DNA of 6,458 bases from Ignavibacteriota bacterium. GTDB taxonomy: Bacteria > Bacteroidota > Ignavibacteria > Tepidaquicellales > Tepidaquicellaceae. The notes under the pieces were generated by a model. It searched no databases and was not told the DNA's origin. It saw nothing but the letters and a program-made list of their open reading frames with translations. A program made the translations under genes and the position numbers. The stretch lies in the NCBI GenBank assembly GCA_003135995.1, contig PNBM01000007.1, positions 6,877 through 13,334 on the forward strand, given 5' to 3'. Positions 4,913 to 6,458 of the stretch are shown here, piece by piece (position 1 is the first letter of the stretch; each line of letters begins with the position of its first letter).

Positions 4913-4955
4913 AATAAGGCACTTAGTTTAAATTTTATGTGCCTTATTTATTTTA
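4913..4955 (+). terminator. Intrinsic terminator behind the tRNA-Asp remnant
   Basis: AATAAGGCAC (4913-4922) and GTGCCTTATT (4939-4948) form a perfect 10-bp stem with a 16-base loop, followed by TATTTTA. It begins 5 bases past the tRNA remnant, suggesting it came along as the tRNA gene's own terminator. A-rich DNA on the other side makes it potentially bidirectional. Confidence 0.8.
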
Positions 4956-4965
4956 TGGCTACGAT
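4955..4965 (-). repeat. Inverted copy of the 11-bp integrase-type repeat
   Basis: On the minus strand this reads ATCGTAGCCAT, matching ATCGTAGCCAA at 10 of 11 positions. It lies on the far side of the tRNA-Asp remnant from the 4821-4843 pair and in the opposite orientation. Confidence 0.5.
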
Positions 4966-4994
4966 TTTTAAAAAAAATACGTTATTTTATAAAA

Positions 4995-5005
4995 ATTGTA
5001 GCTAA
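4995..5005 (+). repeat. Diverged copy of the 11-bp repeat
   Basis: ATTGTAGCTAA matches ATCGTAGCCAA at 9 of 11 positions, both differences being C to T. It lies between the tRNA-Asp and tRNA-Thr remnants. It is the weakest of the set. Confidence 0.35.
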
Positions 5006-5066
5006 CATAAAATTGATAAATTGCTGATAATTACAATATTTACAGATTTTGATATTTTTCTGAATA

Positions 5067-5113
5067 GATTCGTAATCAGAAGTTTCCGAGTTCAAGTCTA
5101 GTTAATAGCTCAA
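5067..5113 (+). pseudogene. tRNA-Thr(CGT) 3'-half remnant, degraded
   Basis: Anticodon loop TTCGTAA (5069-5075, anticodon CGT), stem half TCAGA, variable loop AGTTT, T stem CCGAG and a canonical T loop TTCAAGT are recognisable in order. The 3' T-stem half is CTAGT where CTCGG is needed, so two pairs are broken. Then come TAATAGC, T and CAA in the acceptor positions. The 5' half is absent: only GA precedes the loop in register. It is the most decayed of the three remnants but is broken at the same tRNA position. Confidence 0.65.
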
Positions 5114-5189
5114 AATAAGGGTAAATATTTTAAGAAATTAAACAAATTAGGATTTAATTTTATAAAGAAAAAATGAAAAATCCATTAAA

Positions 5190-6458
5190 ATGTACAATAT
5201 TCTTATAATAAATTCCCCTTTATTTAAGGATAAGAACTCTCAATCAACCGAAGATTATTTACCGCCAATAGGCCTTGGATATATTGCAACAAATTTGAAA
5301 ATGGATGATGTAAAATTAATTTTTCATGATGCTGTTGCAAAAAATAGTACTCTTCTAGAATTACTTCAATTAACTCATGACATAAAACCAAAATATATTT
5401 GTATTAATATATTCACTACTAATTATAATATAGTTAAAGAATTTGTAGAATCAATATCTGAACGAGAAATATATATTATAATTGGAGGATTATCTACAAA
5501 ATTTTTATATGATAGGATTGTTGAATGGAATACTCCAAATCATCTCGATATTGTAATTGGAGATGGTGAATTTATATGTAAAGCAATTATCAATAATAAA
5601 GTATTTGAAAATCCAATATTTTCTAATACTAATAGACGCGTTTTCAAAGTAGGTAAAGATTCTAAATATTTTGCGAATGATATTTCTAAATGTAAACTAG
5701 ATAGAGCATTTTTCGAATATGAACCCGCCAATAATGTATTTGGCGAATTAGAAGCGAATATTGTAACTAGTAGAGGCTGTGTAAATAATTGTGCTTATTG
5801 TATTGCAGCACGCTCCATTAATTCAGATTATTCTATAAGAGAAAAATCAACTGAAAATATTATTTACGAAATATCTAATTTAGAAAAAATATATATTAAC
5901 TTAAAATATATTAGAATACTAGATGATTTATTTTTGAAAAATAAATCTTCAATAGAAAAAGCTATTAATATTTTCGATAAATTTGATTTGAAATGGAGGT
6001 CAATGGCGCATGTTCAAACATTTAATGGAGTAAAAGATGAATTGATTATAAAAATGCTTAAAAGTGGGTGCACAGAATTATTTATAGGTATAGATTCTGG
6101 GTCATCCAAAATATTAAAAATGATTAATAAGACAAGCGATATTGAAAGAATAAAAACGAATGTAACTATTTTGTTGAAAAATGGTATTGCAGTAAAAGGG
6201 TATTTTATTTATGGATTCCCCGATGAAACTGAAGAAGATTTTATTCGTACATATGAGCTTGCCGAATATTTGAAACAAAAATCAATTAATTTTAATACTT
6301 CGTTTAGAACAAGTGTTTTTCAATTCCGACCTTATCATGGTACAAAACTATATAAGTATCTTGTGGATAAAAATAAATATAATATGAATAATATAAAATC
6401 GAATGATGAATTATCAAATATGATAGGAAAAATCCAATATAATTTTTATAGCGATAAT
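5190..6458 (+). CDS. Radical SAM protein with B12-binding-like N-terminus, C-terminus off window
   Basis: This enzyme uses a [4Fe-4S] cluster to cleave S-adenosylmethionine and start radical chemistry; the substrate is unknown. The 423 residues visible include a Rossmann-like N-terminal domain of the cobalamin-binding type (about 1-135: MYNILIINSPLF, YLPPIGLGYIATNL, IYIIIGGLS). The radical SAM core follows, with cluster motif C197-VNN-C201-AY-C204 after VTSRG. Later marks of the fold are RILDDLF, the SAM-contacting ELFIGIDSGSSKILK (296-310), YFIYGFPDETEEDF and FQFRPYHGTKLY. The cobalamin-ligating DxHxxG is not seen, as in many relatives, so B12 use is uncertain. The ATG at 5190 has no Shine-Dalgarno but begins the domain exactly. 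Base use is visibly AT-richer than in the integrase genes (many ATA, AAT, TAT), suggesting a different origin. Natural-product, lipid or cofactor tailoring are all possible. Confidence 0.92.
   Translation, partial: MYNILIINSPLFKDKNSQSTEDYLPPIGLGYIATNLKMDDVKLIFHDAVAKNSTLLELLQLTHDIKPKYICINIFTTNYNIVKEFVESISEREIYIIIGGLSTKFLYDRIVEWNTPNHLDIVIGDGEFICKAIINNKVFENPIFSNTNRRVFKVGKDSKYFANDISKCKLDRAFFEYEPANNVFGELEANIVTSRGCVNNCAYCIAARSINSDYSIREKSTENIIYEISNLEKIYINLKYIRILDDLFLKNKSSIEKAINIFDKFDLKWRSMAHVQTFNGVKDELIIKMLKSGCTELFIGIDSGSSKILKMINKTSDIERIKTNVTILLKNGIAVKGYFIYGFPDETEEDFIRTYELAEYLKQKSINFNTSFRTSVFQFRPYHGTKLYKYLVDKNKYNMNNIKSNDELSNMIGKIQYNFYSDN

Larger units (their letters stand above)
4581..5189. other. 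Gene-free attachment region downstream of the integrase
   Basis: No coding gene is seen in these 609 bases. They contain tandem 11-bp integrase-type repeats (4581-4602, 4821-4843 and single copies at 4955-4965 and 4995-5005), two intrinsic terminators, and three tRNA 3'-half remnants. In between, 4746-4770 holds a weak inverted repeat (AACTATTAG/CTATTAGTT). The final 75 bases are AT-rich leader before the radical SAM gene, with a weak TATAAA at 5161-5166. Confidence 0.75.

Noticed and set aside
4676..5113. Complete tRNA genes
   Set aside because: None of the three segments has a D arm or a 5' acceptor strand, and the 5' anticodon-stem strand is wrong in each, so they are 3' halves only.
5173..5208. 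Twelve-codon leader peptide (MKNPLKCTIFL) overlapping the radical SAM start
   Set aside because: It has an ATG but no ribosome binding site, and so short a frame is expected by chance in this AT-rich stretch.
5540..5731. Minus-strand open frame of 63 codons
   Set aside because: It is antisense within the radical SAM coding region, with no ribosome binding site and no recognisable protein features.
1..6458. CRISPR array or insertion sequence
   Set aside because: No regularly spaced repeats with unique spacers, no transposase, and no terminal inverted repeats with target duplication were seen.

Overview
The window is a low-GC stretch of bacterial accessory DNA dominated by site-specific recombination genes. 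It holds two separate tyrosine recombinases, two small excisionase-type HTH proteins, several poorly characterised element genes, and a 609-base gene-free zone packed with tRNA 3'-half remnants and integrase-type repeats. The standard genetic code fits: TAA, TAG and TGA all end plausible genes and no gene has an in-frame TGA. The DUF5659-like protein and the style of the integrases suggest an uncultured lineage (Omnitrophota or Patescibacteria type), but this is recollection and low confidence. No host housekeeping gene is present to confirm it.

Left block (1-2752, all minus strand). Transcription runs leftward from a 410-residue protein with a probable C-terminal winged helix (1520-2752), through a terminator, to a 90-residue DUF5659-like protein (1085-1357), through a second terminator hairpin, to a 71-residue excisionase-like HTH protein (741-956). 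A tyrosine integrase follows one base later and runs off the left edge (1-739). A 40-base imperfect palindrome lies just upstream of the excisionase. None of these genes has a convincing Shine-Dalgarno sequence.

Middle block (2753-3617). A plus-strand extended -10 promoter is followed about 60 bases later by a strong intrinsic terminator, which suggests a small RNA or an attenuated leader. Next comes a 56-residue, very basic protein (3024-3194), short enough to be missed by length-filtered gene callers. Its Shine-Dalgarno sequence and start codon lie in the 3' arm of a hairpin. A terminator separates it from a convergent 75-residue HTH protein (3239-3466), which is divergent from the second integrase.

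Right block (3618-6458). A complete 320-residue tyrosine recombinase (3618-4580) is followed directly after its stop codon by tandem 11-bp repeats. The 4581-5189 region holds more copies of that repeat, two terminators, and 3' halves of tRNA-Ala(GGC), tRNA-Asp(GTC) and tRNA-Thr(CGT). Each remnant breaks off at the 5' side of the anticodon stem-loop, the place where one class of tRNA-targeting integrase recombines. A visibly AT-richer radical SAM gene (5190 to the right edge) lies beyond and looks like cargo or a neighbouring region. The most unusual feature of the window is this cluster of three different tRNA remnants within 440 bases next to an integrase.
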